Shown piece by piece: positions 1 to 7,825 of a DNA stretch of 62,842 bases; the stretch's first letter is position 1; each line of letters opens with the position of its first letter. The notes beneath the pieces are model-generated. The model was not told where the DNA came from. It ran no database searches and saw only the letters and a program-made list of their open reading frames with translations. The stretch comes from JANFXS01 sp022791155 (GTDB taxonomy: Bacteria > Bacillota > Clostridia > Lachnospirales > Anaerotignaceae). The stretch covers positions 1-62,842 of the forward strand of contig CATJUX010000054.1 in NCBI GenBank assembly GCA_949743895.1. Direction: 5' to 3'. Position numbers and translations under genes: made by a program.

Positions 1-111
1 CGGAACGCTTCACTTCGTTCCGCGCCGGCGCTTTCAGCCGGTTCACACCAGCAAGCTCTCGAATTTTGCCTTCGGCAAAACGGCTTCGCCGCCGCGGTTC
101 TCACAACAAAT
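1..111 (+). repeat. Dispersed hairpin-unit repeat, copy 1 (enters from outside the window)
   Basis: GC-rich stretch carrying the same short units seen at 11.6, 12.1, 42.9 and 62.6 kb. It has a hairpin with a TTCG loop (stem TTTTGCC/GGCAAAA near 64-80), a second hairpin near 26-45 (CCGG arms), and the phrase GTTCACAC followed by CAAGCTCTCGAA. It lies just beyond the 3' end of the rhomboid gene. No protein-coding role is visible. Confidence 0.8.
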
Positions 112-1167
112 TCAATATCTGCCACGCCTCGGCTTATGCCTCACAAGCAGTCTTTCCGTCAAATATCCCGTGGCCATTCCTGCTATGTGCGCGGCATTGT
201 CCACATTGTTTTGTGAAAAGCCTATGAGAATTCCAAAAACAGAAAACATCAATATCGTGAAATATCCCAGGCCGTCAATGTCCTTTTTTCTTTCACTGTC
301 ATAGGCCAAAAGCGCCCCAATCATGCCAAAAACGCCGCCTGAAGCCCCAACTGAAATGCCTTTCGTGAAAAAACAGCTTGCCAGGCCGCCAAAAATCCCT
401 GACAAAAAGTATACTGCCGCACAGCCCGCCTTTCCAACATGTTTTTCGCATGACCTCCCAAAAATGTATATTGACAAGCAGTTATACGCAACGTGCATAA
501 GCCCCGAATGGAAAAACATGGAAGTCACAAGCCGGTATACTTCGCCGCCAAAAACCCTCAAACTGTCGTTGGCAAACATTTCAAAAAAATGACTGCTGCT
601 TCCTGTCAGCGTCAAATATCCCCAAACAATCAAATTTATAAATATGAGCGAATATGTAAATGTGAAATTTTCGTCATTGTCATTCACAGCCACGCTTTCA
701 TCAATCAGTTTTCCATTCAGCGAAACGTTGATTATGTTTTCCAAATCCATCAGCTTTGTTGGCTGTTTTTTTCCATATATGAGCTTTTTCGTTTTTATGT
801 CAGCAATCCACCAGCATTGGTTCACGCGCCCAACGGAAACTCTTTCCATTTTGTCCACAAAGCTTTCATATATGACAGCGTCATTTGAGCACACAATCAA
901 GTTGAGGCATATTGCATAACTGCATCTGAGTTTTTCAACAGTTGTCTCCATTGAAATGTTGATCGAATTTGTGACAGCTGATATTGTTTCTTCATTCAAA
1001 ACATTGGCGTTTATAATTGTGACAGTATACAAAACAGGGCTCATGTTGCGCGCCAGCATCAAAAACGGCGTGTTTTCGGTCACAAAAAAATTTTCTTTTG
1101 GCGATATTATATGATAATCACGTTCCATGAGATTTTTGCGCAATGTTTCCGAAAAATCCTGAAACAT
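112..1167 (-). CDS. Rhomboid-family intramembrane serine protease
   Basis: A 351-residue protein with a soluble N-terminal part of about 165 residues and a C-terminal six-helix rhomboid domain. The domain shows the HxxxxHxxxN element at 220-229, the catalytic serine in GASGG (Ser276) and the catalytic histidine in AAHIAG (His327). Rhomboids cleave transmembrane helices of client proteins within the membrane; the substrate here is unknown. The N-terminal domain matches nothing I recognise. The start has an AGGAGG ribosome-binding site just upstream. It is the last gene of the minus-strand series that begins at nfo and follows bofA after about 35 bases. Confidence 0.9.
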   Translation of the reverse strand: MFQDFSETLRKNLMERDYHIISPKENFFVTENTPFLMLARNMSPVLYTVTIINANVLNEETISAVTNSINISMETTVEKLRCSYAICLNLIVCSNDAVIYESFVDKMERVSVGRVNQCWWIADIKTKKLIYGKKQPTKLMDLENIINVSLNGKLIDESVAVNDNDENFTFTYSLIFINLIVWGYLTLTGSSSHFFEMFANDSLRVFGGEVYRLVTSMFFHSGLMHVAYNCLSIYIFGRSCEKHVGKAGCAAVYFLSGIFGGLASCFFTKGISVGASGGVFGMIGALLAYDSERKKDIDGLGYFTILMFSVFGILIGFSQNNVDNAAHIAGMATGYLTERLLVRHKPRRGRY

Positions 1168-1202
1168 ATTTTCCTCCTTTGTGGCAAAATTTCATTTGAA
1201 AT

Positions 1203-1466
1203 TCATTTAAGTGCCATTTTAATTATAAACAATGATATAAACCCTGGAAACCCCAAAAGCCCCACATATCCAGCTGTCAAAAAATTTATGCCTATGGCAA
1301 AGTTTTGTGACGCAAGCAAAAAGTTTGCCAGCGCCATTCCCAAAACTCCCAAACACGCATTGGCAAAAACACGCGCCACAAATTTCAGCGGTTTTGAAAA
1401 AACCGTCAGCACAACAAAAAAAACGCAAACTGCAATCATTGTTCCTATGATTGAAGAAGACCCCAT
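1203..1466 (-). CDS. bofA: BofA-family pro-sigma-K processing inhibitor
   Basis: A small hydrophobic protein of 87 residues from the ATG at 1466. An in-frame GTG at 1475 lies inside the ribosome-binding site (GAGGTGG, 4 bases before the ATG) and is less likely to be the start. It has several membrane segments and the C-terminal PGFISLFIIK-type motif of the BofA family. In Bacillus, BofA sits in the outer forespore membrane and restrains the SpoIVFB protease that activates sigma-K. The length matches the family. Its presence points to an endospore former. Assignment is by family resemblance. Confidence 0.82.
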   Translation of the reverse strand: MGSSSIIGTMIAVCVFFVVLTVFSKPLKFVARVFANACLGVLGMALANFLLASQNFAIGINFLTAGYVGLLGFPGFISLFIIKMALK

Positions 1467-1525
1467 AGCTTCCACCTCAAAAGTGTATTTGTACTAATCT
1501 ACACATGTTGACGGCAAAATATAAC

Positions 1526-2005
1526 TCATCTTATGTTATAAAGTGTGTTGATCTGTGTTTGCTTGCCACGCAATATCATGAAAGTTGCGCTTGCTGTGGC
1601 CGCTGTGATTCCGCTGTCCATCAATATGGCTTCGCCTGTGAGGCTGACAAGCGTTTTCCCTTTCGAAACAACCTTTGTTTTTATGAGGAGATTGGCGCCC
1701 TCAGTGATTGGCTTGAGGAAGCGGCATTGTATGTCAACAGTTGTTATGAAATTGTTGTCAGCGACATAATGCGTGAGCATTCCAAACGTGTTGTCAAACG
1801 CGGCGCAAAGCAAACCGCCGTGGAGTGTCTTTTGAGGGTTGAGCTCCCAATTTTCTATATGATATTTTATCTCAAGGCAAAGTTCCTCGTGACTGCAGCC
1901 ATGATAATCCGGGTTCATCATTTTTATTATGGCGCTTCCGTTTTCACTTTTTGTGTAGTCTATCACATGCTTTGCTATCATTTCCATTTTTTCCTGATCT
2001 GTCAT
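1526..2005 (-). CDS. PaaI-family hotdog thioesterase
   Basis: 159 residues with the hotdog-fold signature HGGLLCAAFDN around residues 62-72, followed by the usual strands (TVDIQCRFLKP, then LVSLTGEAILMD). Such enzymes hydrolyse acyl-CoA thioesters; the natural substrate cannot be read from sequence. An AGGAGAGG ribosome-binding site lies 5 bases before the ATG. The preceding hydrolase gene stops about 10 bases upstream, so the two are probably co-transcribed. Confidence 0.85.
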   Translation of the reverse strand: MTDQEKMEMIAKHVIDYTKSENGSAIIKMMNPDYHGCSHEELCLEIKYHIENWELNPQKTLHGGLLCAAFDNTFGMLTHYVADNNFITTVDIQCRFLKPITEGANLLIKTKVVSKGKTLVSLTGEAILMDSGITAATASATFMILRGKQTQINTLYNIR

Positions 2006-2016
2006 ATTGCCTCTCC

Positions 2017-2949
2017 TTAGTCAATCCTTCTTGATATAATTTTGTTAAATTCCAAACAATTTTCAATGTGGGGGAAAAGCTTTGTTTCCTCGAATATAAA
2101 AAATTCGGCTTCAGGTTTAATTTTTGTCAAAGTATGCATATTCGAAACCGGGTTCAATGTGTTTTTTTCGCCCCAAACAACAAAAACGGGCTGTTCAACT
2201 GCCTCGAAATAGCTTTTTATGTCCATGTTCATGAATTTTGTGGCATATGAGGCATATGCATAGCGCACGTTTGAGTTTGTCCCGTGGGCCGCAGCATAAA
2301 AATTTTTCACAATTTCATCTGAAACATTGTGCGGGGCAAAAAAGCCATCGTCTATCAAGAATTTGCGTATTGAACTTTTTGAAGCCGCCATGTTATAGAC
2401 CGACGTTCCATACAACGGCAGCTCCAAAAATGTTCTTTTTGCAACGTCACTGTTTTGTGCCATTGGCGTGGTTATGCCCTCGGGAGATATTAAAACCAGT
2501 TTGGATATGTTTTTGGGATATAGCTTGGCTGAAATGACAGCGGGCATTGCGCCGCCGTTTGAAGCCACAACGGCCGTTGGCCGGCCTATCACATGTGTTA
2601 TAAAATCGTTTATAAACCCAGCAAGCACAAAGGCTGTGTATGTTATTTTTGGCTTTGACGAGAAGCCATAGCCCGGCATGTCAACGGCATACACAGTGTG
2701 TTTTTTTGATGCTTCTTCAACATTGCGCCAAAACTCATGCCGCCCCGCCCCCAAAAACAGGCTGTGTATAAAAAGCATTGGGCTTCCTGTGCCAGTTTTT
2801 TTGTATGACACGTTGCCATGCAGCCACTGGAACGTTTCCTCCGATTTTTCGGAATGCGAACGGCTGAATATAAATTTGTTGGCAAATGCGGCCGCTGTCA
2901 AAGCAGTTGGCACAAATGACACAAGCTTTATGACTTTTTTAATTTTCAT
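2017..2949 (-). CDS. Membrane-anchored alpha/beta hydrolase with altered catalytic residues
   Basis: 310 residues from the ATG at 2949, which has an AAGGA site upstream; a longer frame starting at 3012 has none. Residues 6-27 form a hydrophobic N-terminal anchor. The alpha/beta-hydrolase core is recognisable: FIHSLFLGAG, VYAVDMPGYGFSSKP, then the nucleophile elbow VASNGG (Ser130), WGEKN at 259-263 and a late His294. The elbow lacks the usual first glycine, and the position normally holding the catalytic aspartate (WGEKD) is Asn263. It may use another acid or may not be a normal hydrolase. It lies between proA and a thioesterase gene. Confidence 0.82.
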   Translation of the reverse strand: MKIKKVIKLVSFVPTALTAAAFANKFIFSRSHSEKSEETFQWLHGNVSYKKTGTGSPMLFIHSLFLGAGRHEFWRNVEEASKKHTVYAVDMPGYGFSSKPKITYTAFVLAGFINDFITHVIGRPTAVVASNGGAMPAVISAKLYPKNISKLVLISPEGITTPMAQNSDVAKRTFLELPLYGTSVYNMAASKSSIRKFLIDDGFFAPHNVSDEIVKNFYAAAHGTNSNVRYAYASYATKFMNMDIKSYFEAVEQPVFVVWGEKNTLNPVSNMHTLTKIKPEAEFFIFEETKLFPHIENCLEFNKIISRRID

Positions 2950-3032
2950 GCAATCATTCCTTTCCGAAAAACAAATCAGCGCAAAACAATCCTTCAAAAA
3001 ATATAGCTGCAAAGCCTTCTGTTCTCAAAATT

Positions 3033-4277
3033 TCACTGCCTGATCTGGCCATTTCCATATATGACATATTTTGTTGTGGTGAGCTCGGCAAGGCCCATGG
3101 GGCCTCTGGCATGAAGTTTTTGTGTTGAAATGCCAATCTCGGCGCCAAACCCAAACTGCTCGCCGTCGGTGAACCTTGTTGAGGCGTTGACATACACACA
3201 GGCGGAATCCACTTCGTTGAGAAACCTTTGGGCATTGGAATAGTTTTCAGTCACTATGCATTCGCTGTGGTGCGTGGAATAGCGGCGTATGAGCTCTATG
3301 GCCTCGTCAAGCCCGCTCACAACGCGGGCAGAAATTATATAATCTTCATATTCCGTGCCCCAATCCTCCTCAGAGGCTTCCAAAACGCCGTCAATTTTCA
3401 TGAACTCCTCATCGCCTCTTATCTCGACATTTTTTTCAAAAAGCGCCTTTGTGACCATTGGCATGAACTTTTTGGCAACATTTTTGTGAACAAGCAAACT
3501 TTCACATGCGTTGCAAACGCCGGGGCGCTGTGTTTTGGCATTGATCACAATGTTGAGCGCGTCATCCAATTTTGCCGTTTCGTCAACAAAAATGTGGCAG
3601 TTGCCCGTTCCCGTTTCTATGACAGGGACAGTGCTGTTTTCAACAACGCTTCTTATCAGCCCGGCGCCTCCCCGGGGAATGAGCACATCAATATATCCGT
3701 TGAGCCGCATCATCTCTTTTGCAGTTTCACGGCTTGTGTCTTCAACAATTTGCACAGCATTTTCAGGAAGGCCGTCATTTTTCAACGAATTTCTGAATAT
3801 GTCAACAATGGCGGTGTTTGTTTTCACTGCTTCCTTCCCGCCGCGCAATATGACAGCGCTTCCAGCTTTCAGGCAAAGGCCAAAGGCGTCGGCTGTCACG
3901 TTTGGCCTTGATTCAAATATTATGCCTATGACGCCCATTGGAACGCGCTTTTTGCCCACAACAAGGCCGTTGGGAAGTGTCTTCATTGAAACCGTTTCGC
4001 CTGTTGGATCAGGGAGCGAGGCCACTTGGCGCAATCCGCCGGCCATTGCTTGTATGCGCTTTTCATCAAGTGTGAGCCTGTCTATGAAAGCCTCTTTCAT
4101 GCCGTTGGCAATGGCGCTTTCAACGTCTTCTTTGTTGGCATCAATTATCTTTTTTGCGTTTTCCTCAAGGGCGGAGGCCGCGTTCATGAGTGCATTGTTT
4201 TTTGCAGGAGCGAGGAGGCGCGCTGTTTCAACAGAGGCTTCCTTTGCCAAAAAACCCATTTGAGCTAATGTTGTCAT
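3033..4277 (-). CDS. proA: Glutamate-5-semialdehyde dehydrogenase (gamma-glutamyl phosphate reductase)
   Basis: 414 residues, full length. It reduces gamma-glutamyl phosphate to glutamate semialdehyde with NADPH in proline synthesis. The catalytic cysteine lies in RPGVCNACE (Cys255), and IIFESRPNVTADAFGL and the C-terminal GPMGLAELTTTKY are diagnostic. The ATG at 4277 is 7 bases after GGAGG; the TTG just before it is less well placed. proB, the usual partner, is not in this window. fau lies immediately upstream with about a dozen bases between. Confidence 0.96.
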   Translation of the reverse strand: MTTLAQMGFLAKEASVETARLLAPAKNNALMNAASALEENAKKIIDANKEDVESAIANGMKEAFIDRLTLDEKRIQAMAGGLRQVASLPDPTGETVSMKTLPNGLVVGKKRVPMGVIGIIFESRPNVTADAFGLCLKAGSAVILRGGKEAVKTNTAIVDIFRNSLKNDGLPENAVQIVEDTSRETAKEMMRLNGYIDVLIPRGGAGLIRSVVENSTVPVIETGTGNCHIFVDETAKLDDALNIVINAKTQRPGVCNACESLLVHKNVAKKFMPMVTKALFEKNVEIRGDEEFMKIDGVLEASEEDWGTEYEDYIISARVVSGLDEAIELIRRYSTHHSECIVTENYSNAQRFLNEVDSACVYVNASTRFTDGEQFGFGAEIGISTQKLHARGPMGLAELTTTKYVIYGNGQIRQ

Positions 4278-4290
4278 CAAAATTCCTCCT

Positions 4291-4845
4291 CTAAATTATG
4301 TCGCGTTTTTCAGTTATTATCCTGTCAACTTTTCTGTCAAATTCCTCAACAGGTATGCTGTTGGCGAGCTGAAAATCGAAGCAAATTCCAACAGTGTTTT
4401 TGACGTCGTTTTTCGATATATATGTGTCATAATATCCCCCGCCATAGCCACAGCGGTTTCTCTCTTTGTCAAACATGCTTCCGGGAACAATGAAAAGCGA
4501 TTTGTCAGTTGGAAAAATTTGTTTTTCAATTGGCATGTCAGGCTCTGTCACGCCAAGCGCCGATTTTTTCATTCCGTCAAACGATTCTATCTCAACAAAA
4601 TACATAACCCTGTCCTTTTTTGCCACAGGCACGGCAGTGCGCTTGCCATCGGCCCATGCTCTTTCAATCAATTGTTTTGTTTCAACCTCAGAGCCCATGT
4701 TTATATATGTAAAAACTATATCAGCTGATATATATTCAGCGCTTTTGACAATTTTTTCAACAATTTCACAGCTTTTCTTTTTTCTTTCTTCAAGCGGCAT
4801 GTTGTCTCTTGTGGTCAAAAATTCACGCCTCATAACTTTTTTCAA
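4291..4845 (-). CDS. fau: 5-formyltetrahydrofolate cyclo-ligase
   Basis: 184 residues if it starts at TTG 4845, which has AGAGGTG 8 bases upstream; an in-frame ATG at 4833 is the alternative. An ATG at 4852 overlaps the same region but is out of frame and opens only a nine-codon frame. The enzyme converts 5-formyl-THF to 5,10-methenyl-THF using ATP. The family signature GYGGGYYD and the following DTYIS are present, as is the N-terminal basic RREF segment. It sits between ogt and proA on the same strand. Confidence 0.93.
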   Translation of the reverse strand: MKKVMRREFLTTRDNMPLEERKKKSCEIVEKIVKSAEYISADIVFTYINMGSEVETKQLIERAWADGKRTAVPVAKKDRVMYFVEIESFDGMKKSALGVTEPDMPIEKQIFPTDKSLFIVPGSMFDKERNRCGYGGGYYDTYISKNDVKNTVGICFDFQLANSIPVEEFDRKVDRIITEKRDII

Positions 4846-4952
4846 TTTTCATTCACCTCTCTGTCAAAAATATCAATGAGTTCAAAATTGTGATGCTGAC
4901 AAACGCATGTGCACTTTGAATGTGTGTTTTTGCTGCATTTTGCTTTGAAAAT

Positions 4953-5468
4953 TCATTTGAATTTGGAGCTTTTTTCGCCAACAATTGCAACGCTTTTTTC
5001 GGAATTCAAATTTTTTGATTCAAGTTCCAAAAGCCGTTCTTTGCGCCACAGCTCACCGCCATAGCCCGTGAGGCTGCCGTTGGCACCCACAACGCGGTGG
5101 CACGGAATTATAATTGAGATTTTGTTTCTGTGGTTTGCGCCGCCCACTGCCCTCACGGATTTTGGCTTTCCAATTTTTTTGGCAATGTCGCCATATGTGC
5201 ATGTGGCGCCATATGGAATTTCCAAAAGCGCCCTCCAACATTCCTCCTGAAAGCTTGTTCCGTCAATTTTTATGTTCAGTTCAAAATCACGGCGCTTTCC
5301 CGCAAAATATTCCTCAAGCTGTGAAACGCACTTTTCAAGCTCGCTGTCGAAATTGCCTTTCGAAACAAATTCACTCTCCTCAAAATAGAGCCCTGTCACA
5401 TTGGCGCCGTCGCTTTCAAGCCGGAGAAAACCTATGGGCGATTTGTAGCAATATACATTATCCGCCAT
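4953..5468 (-). CDS. ogt: Methylated-DNA--protein-cysteine S-methyltransferase
   Basis: 171 residues. The active-site motif PCHRV is followed by NGSLTGYGGELWRKE..LLELE, the standard signature of O6-alkylguanine-DNA alkyltransferases, which transfer the alkyl group to the cysteine in a single-turnover repair. The helix-turn-helix GDIAKKIGKPKSVRAVG precedes it. A roughly 20-residue C-terminal extension is not part of the domain. The gene overlaps the end of nfo by 11 bases, so the two repair genes are probably translated together. Confidence 0.94.
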   Translation of the reverse strand: MADNVYCYKSPIGFLRLESDGANVTGLYFEESEFVSKGNFDSELEKCVSQLEEYFAGKRRDFELNIKIDGTSFQEECWRALLEIPYGATCTYGDIAKKIGKPKSVRAVGGANHRNKISIIIPCHRVVGANGSLTGYGGELWRKERLLELESKNLNSEKSVAIVGEKSSKFK

Positions 5469-6294
5469 TATAAAGCCCCCTCAAAAGTTCGATTTCGCAT
5501 TTATATCCGTCAATGTCATTTGGCGTTTCAAGACAAAACGGAATTCCAGAAAGGCGCGGGTTGTTTATCACCGCCGCCAAGGCATTTGTGCCTATCTCGC
5601 CAAAACCAATTTTCGCATGACGATCCTTGTGGCTTCCAACAGTGTTCATGCTGTCGTTCAGGTGAATGGCCTTCAGGCGCTCAAGCCCAATCACGCTGTC
5701 AAATTCGTCAAGAACGCCCTCCAAATTGCCAACAATGTCATAGCCCGCGTCATGAATGTGGCATGTGTCAACACAAACCCCCAATTTTTCATTGAGCTCC
5801 ACTCTGTCAATAATCTTTTTCAGCTCCTCAAAGCTCCGGCCAACCTCGGTGCCCTTGCCGCTCATTGTTTCAAGCAGAACTGTTGTTTTCATGTTGTCAA
5901 AAAGTATGGCGTTGAGCGTTTCACAAATGAGCTCAATCCCTTTTTCGGCCCCTTGGCCAACGTGGCTTCCCGGGTGAAAGTTATAATAGTTCCCGGGGAT
6001 ATGCTCCATTCTTTTTATGTCGTCAGCCATTGTTTGGAGCGCAAATTCCCTTGTGCTTTCATTGTTGGAGCATGGGTTTATTGTGTATGGCGCATGGGCG
6101 ATTATTTTTCCAAAACCATTTTCGTCATAAAATTTCAAAAACTTTTCAATGTCCGCTGTGTCAAGCTCTTTTGCCTTGCTCCCCCGCGGGTTTCTTGTGA
6201 AAAACTGAAATGTGTTTGCGCCAATTCCAACGGCCTCCTTTGCCATGGCATAAAACCCTTTTGATGATGACAAATGACACCCGATATAAAACAT
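5458..6294 (-). CDS. nfo: Deoxyribonuclease IV (AP endonuclease, endonuclease IV family)
   Basis: 278 residues from the ATG at 6294; the ATG at 6300 lies only 2 bases from the AGGAG site, the one at 6294 lies 8 bases away. A TIM-barrel AP endonuclease that cuts 5' of abasic sites. Metal-ligand segments are visible: IGCHLS at the start, HAPY, NFHPGSH, LETMSGKG, CVDTCHIHDAGYD, HLNDS, HKDRHAKIGFGEIG and LETP. It is the first substantial gene after the T-box leader, which is an unexpected place for a repair gene. Confidence 0.95.
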   Translation of the reverse strand: MFYIGCHLSSSKGFYAMAKEAVGIGANTFQFFTRNPRGSKAKELDTADIEKFLKFYDENGFGKIIAHAPYTINPCSNNESTREFALQTMADDIKRMEHIPGNYYNFHPGSHVGQGAEKGIELICETLNAILFDNMKTTVLLETMSGKGTEVGRSFEELKKIIDRVELNEKLGVCVDTCHIHDAGYDIVGNLEGVLDEFDSVIGLERLKAIHLNDSMNTVGSHKDRHAKIGFGEIGTNALAAVINNPRLSGIPFCLETPNDIDGYKCEIELLRGLYNGG

Positions 6295-6306
6295 CAGCAT
6301 CTCTCC

Positions 6307-6360
6307 TCAAAAATTTTTTAATTTGTTTTCAACTGACAAAAGCACATGCGTTCCAAGCAT
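6307..6360 (-). CDS. 17-codon reading frame between T-box and nfo (possible leader peptide)
   Basis: Starts at the ATG at 6360 with AAGGA six bases upstream and ends at a TGA that directly abuts the nfo ribosome-binding site. The peptide begins MLGTHVLLSVEN. Position and ribosome-binding site suggest translation, perhaps coupled to nfo. A near-identical 28-base stretch (25 of 28) occurs at about 31635-31662 on the plus strand downstream of recF, encoding GTHVLLLVE. No homologue is known to me. Confidence 0.4.
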   Translation of the reverse strand: MLGTHVLLSVENKLKNF

Positions 6361-6429
6361 AACATTTCCTTTTTGCACTTTGTTTATGTCATCAAATTTG
6401 TCATGTTTTGTCAAAACACAGGCCAAACA

Positions 6430-6713
6430 CAAAAAAACCGCCGCAAGCAAATGCTTGAGACGGTTATAAACAATGTTATAATCGCGGTGCCACTCAAACT
6501 GCCAAAATGGCCTCTCAAAATGCATACAATTCATATGCGCCTGAATTGCACAACGGCTCAGGAACATTGGGGCGGCATATATTTTTGCCTGCGCTTTCAA
6601 GCCATGCTCAAAAGTTCATTCAGCATATAATTTTGTGCCGCTTTTCACAATTGGCAACATTTTTGGCGTTGCTGTTGTTCATTTTTGTCAGCACATTGTT
6701 AATCACTAAACTT
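6430..6713 (-). ncRNA. T-box leader upstream of nfo
   Basis: The minus strand carries the T-box core TGGCACCGCG (6483-6492), followed by a rho-independent terminator (6430-6464) whose stem contains TCTCAAG and runs into T7. An upstream TTGAGA near 6510-6515 can pair with the TCTCAA of the terminator to form the antiterminator. A stem with arms TGTGCTG and CGGCACA near the 5' end is the likely Stem I base. The acceptor-contact triplet is UGG followed by C, implying a tRNA with a G discriminator (for example Asn, Asp, Ser, Trp, Glu or Gln). I could not fix the specifier codon. No amino-acid or tRNA-ligase gene follows directly. Confidence 0.72.
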
Positions 6714-6719
6714 TGTTGT

Positions 6720-6748
6720 ATTTTATCATCATTTTTTTCAATAGTCAA
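6720..6748 (-). promoter_or_regulatory. Sigma-A-type promoter of the T-box/nfo transcript
   Basis: TTGACT at 6748-6743, a 17-base spacer, and TAAAAT at 6725-6720 on the minus strand, with the expected start near 6713. It lies 60-odd bases after the thiY stop and reads into the T-box leader. Confidence 0.7.
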
Positions 6749-6811
6749 CCACTTTTTCGCAAACCAGTTTTGAACTGTGTTTGTTTTCAGTTCATTTCAA
6801 AAGAGGCAGTG

Positions 6812-7825
6812 TTAATCCAACATGTCCACAACAATGTCCTCCGCGTCTATCTCATTTTTCAAAATTCCCTGTTCCAAAAGCCATTTTATGTTTTCGTCCC
6901 AAACATGCTTGTCCTGGCTCAAAAATTTTGAGTTTTCAGTTTCCATTGCCGGAAGAAGCATTTCAATGCTGGCCATTTCAACTTCATTTTTCAACGGAAA
7001 GTTTTCGTCATTCTGGTTGTCAATCACTGTTTCAACGGCTTTTTGCGGGTTGCTTTTCATGTCCTCAAAACCCTTTGCAGAGGCTCTCAAAAATGCCGCA
7101 ATTTTGTCACCATTTTCTTCTATGTTCTTTTCGCCTGTCACAAACACAAGCTCATAATAATTGGGAAGGCCATAGTCACTGGGATAGAAATATGTGACGT
7201 CAAAGCCCTCGCTTTCAAGCTCGGGAACCTCGTGGTTCACCATGCAGCCAATTGTTGCGTCAACATTGCCCGTTGTCATTGAGCTCATGAGATCAAACCC
7301 AACGTCAACAACATTCACATCATCGGCGCTTCCGCCGGCTTTTTCAACCATGAAACGGATCACGGCTTCGCTGAATTCCGAGCCTGACTGGCCTATTGTT
7401 TTGCCAATCAAATCTTTTGGCTCTTCAATCCCCTTTTCACTCAGCGACAAAAATATGTTGAGCGGTTTTTGAACCACAGTTCCAACGGCCTTCACGGGAA
7501 CATGCTGATCGGCACGCGCGCGTATCAAATCATGCATATAATAAATTCCTATGTCTGCCTTTCCGGCGGCCGTGAGTGAAATGGCGTCGTTTGTGTTTGC
7601 CGGAAAGCGTATCACAACATTGAGCCCCTCATCAGCATAATAGCCCTTTTCAATTGCTTCATATATAAAGCTGTGAACAGCATTGGGATACCAGTCCAAA
7701 ACAATTTCAAAGTCACAGAGCTCTTTTTTGTTTTCACTTTGGCTGTCATTGGCGCCTTTTGAAGCACAGCCCGAAAACGCAAATGACAACATGCAAAGTG
7801 CAAAAAGCAGTTTTCTTTTAATCAT
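6812..7825 (-). CDS. thiY: Pyrimidine-precursor ABC transporter, substrate-binding lipoprotein (ThiY-like)
   Basis: 337 residues from the ATG at 7825, eight bases after GGAGG; the stop of thiX overlaps this start as ATGA. A lipoprotein signal peptide ends with a lipobox at Cys20 (AFSGC). The mature part is an NMT1/THI5-like periplasmic-binding fold (LDWYPNAVHSFIYEAIEKGYYADEGLNV). ThiY proteins bind formylaminopyrimidine, a thiamin breakdown product. The TPP riboswitch and tenA at the head of the operon support this ligand, though the ligand itself is inferred. Confidence 0.88.
   Translation of the reverse strand: MIKRKLLFALCMLSFAFSGCASKGANDSQSENKKELCDFEIVLDWYPNAVHSFIYEAIEKGYYADEGLNVVIRFPANTNDAISLTAAGKADIGIYYMHDLIRARADQHVPVKAVGTVVQKPLNIFLSLSEKGIEEPKDLIGKTIGQSGSEFSEAVIRFMVEKAGGSADDVNVVDVGFDLMSSMTTGNVDATIGCMVNHEVPELESEGFDVTYFYPSDYGLPNYYELVFVTGEKNIEENGDKIAAFLRASAKGFEDMKSNPQKAVETVIDNQNDENFPLKNEVEMASIEMLLPAMETENSKFLSQDKHVWDENIKWLLEQGILKNEIDAEDIVVDMLD

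Noticed and set aside
1203..1475. GTG 1475 as the bofA start
   Set aside because: The GTG is part of the GAGGTGG ribosome-binding site for the ATG at 1466, which also gives the usual family length.
6307..6600. 97-codon minus-strand frame across the T-box leader
   Set aside because: It is translated riboswitch and terminator sequence; only the last 17 codons have their own start and ribosome-binding site.
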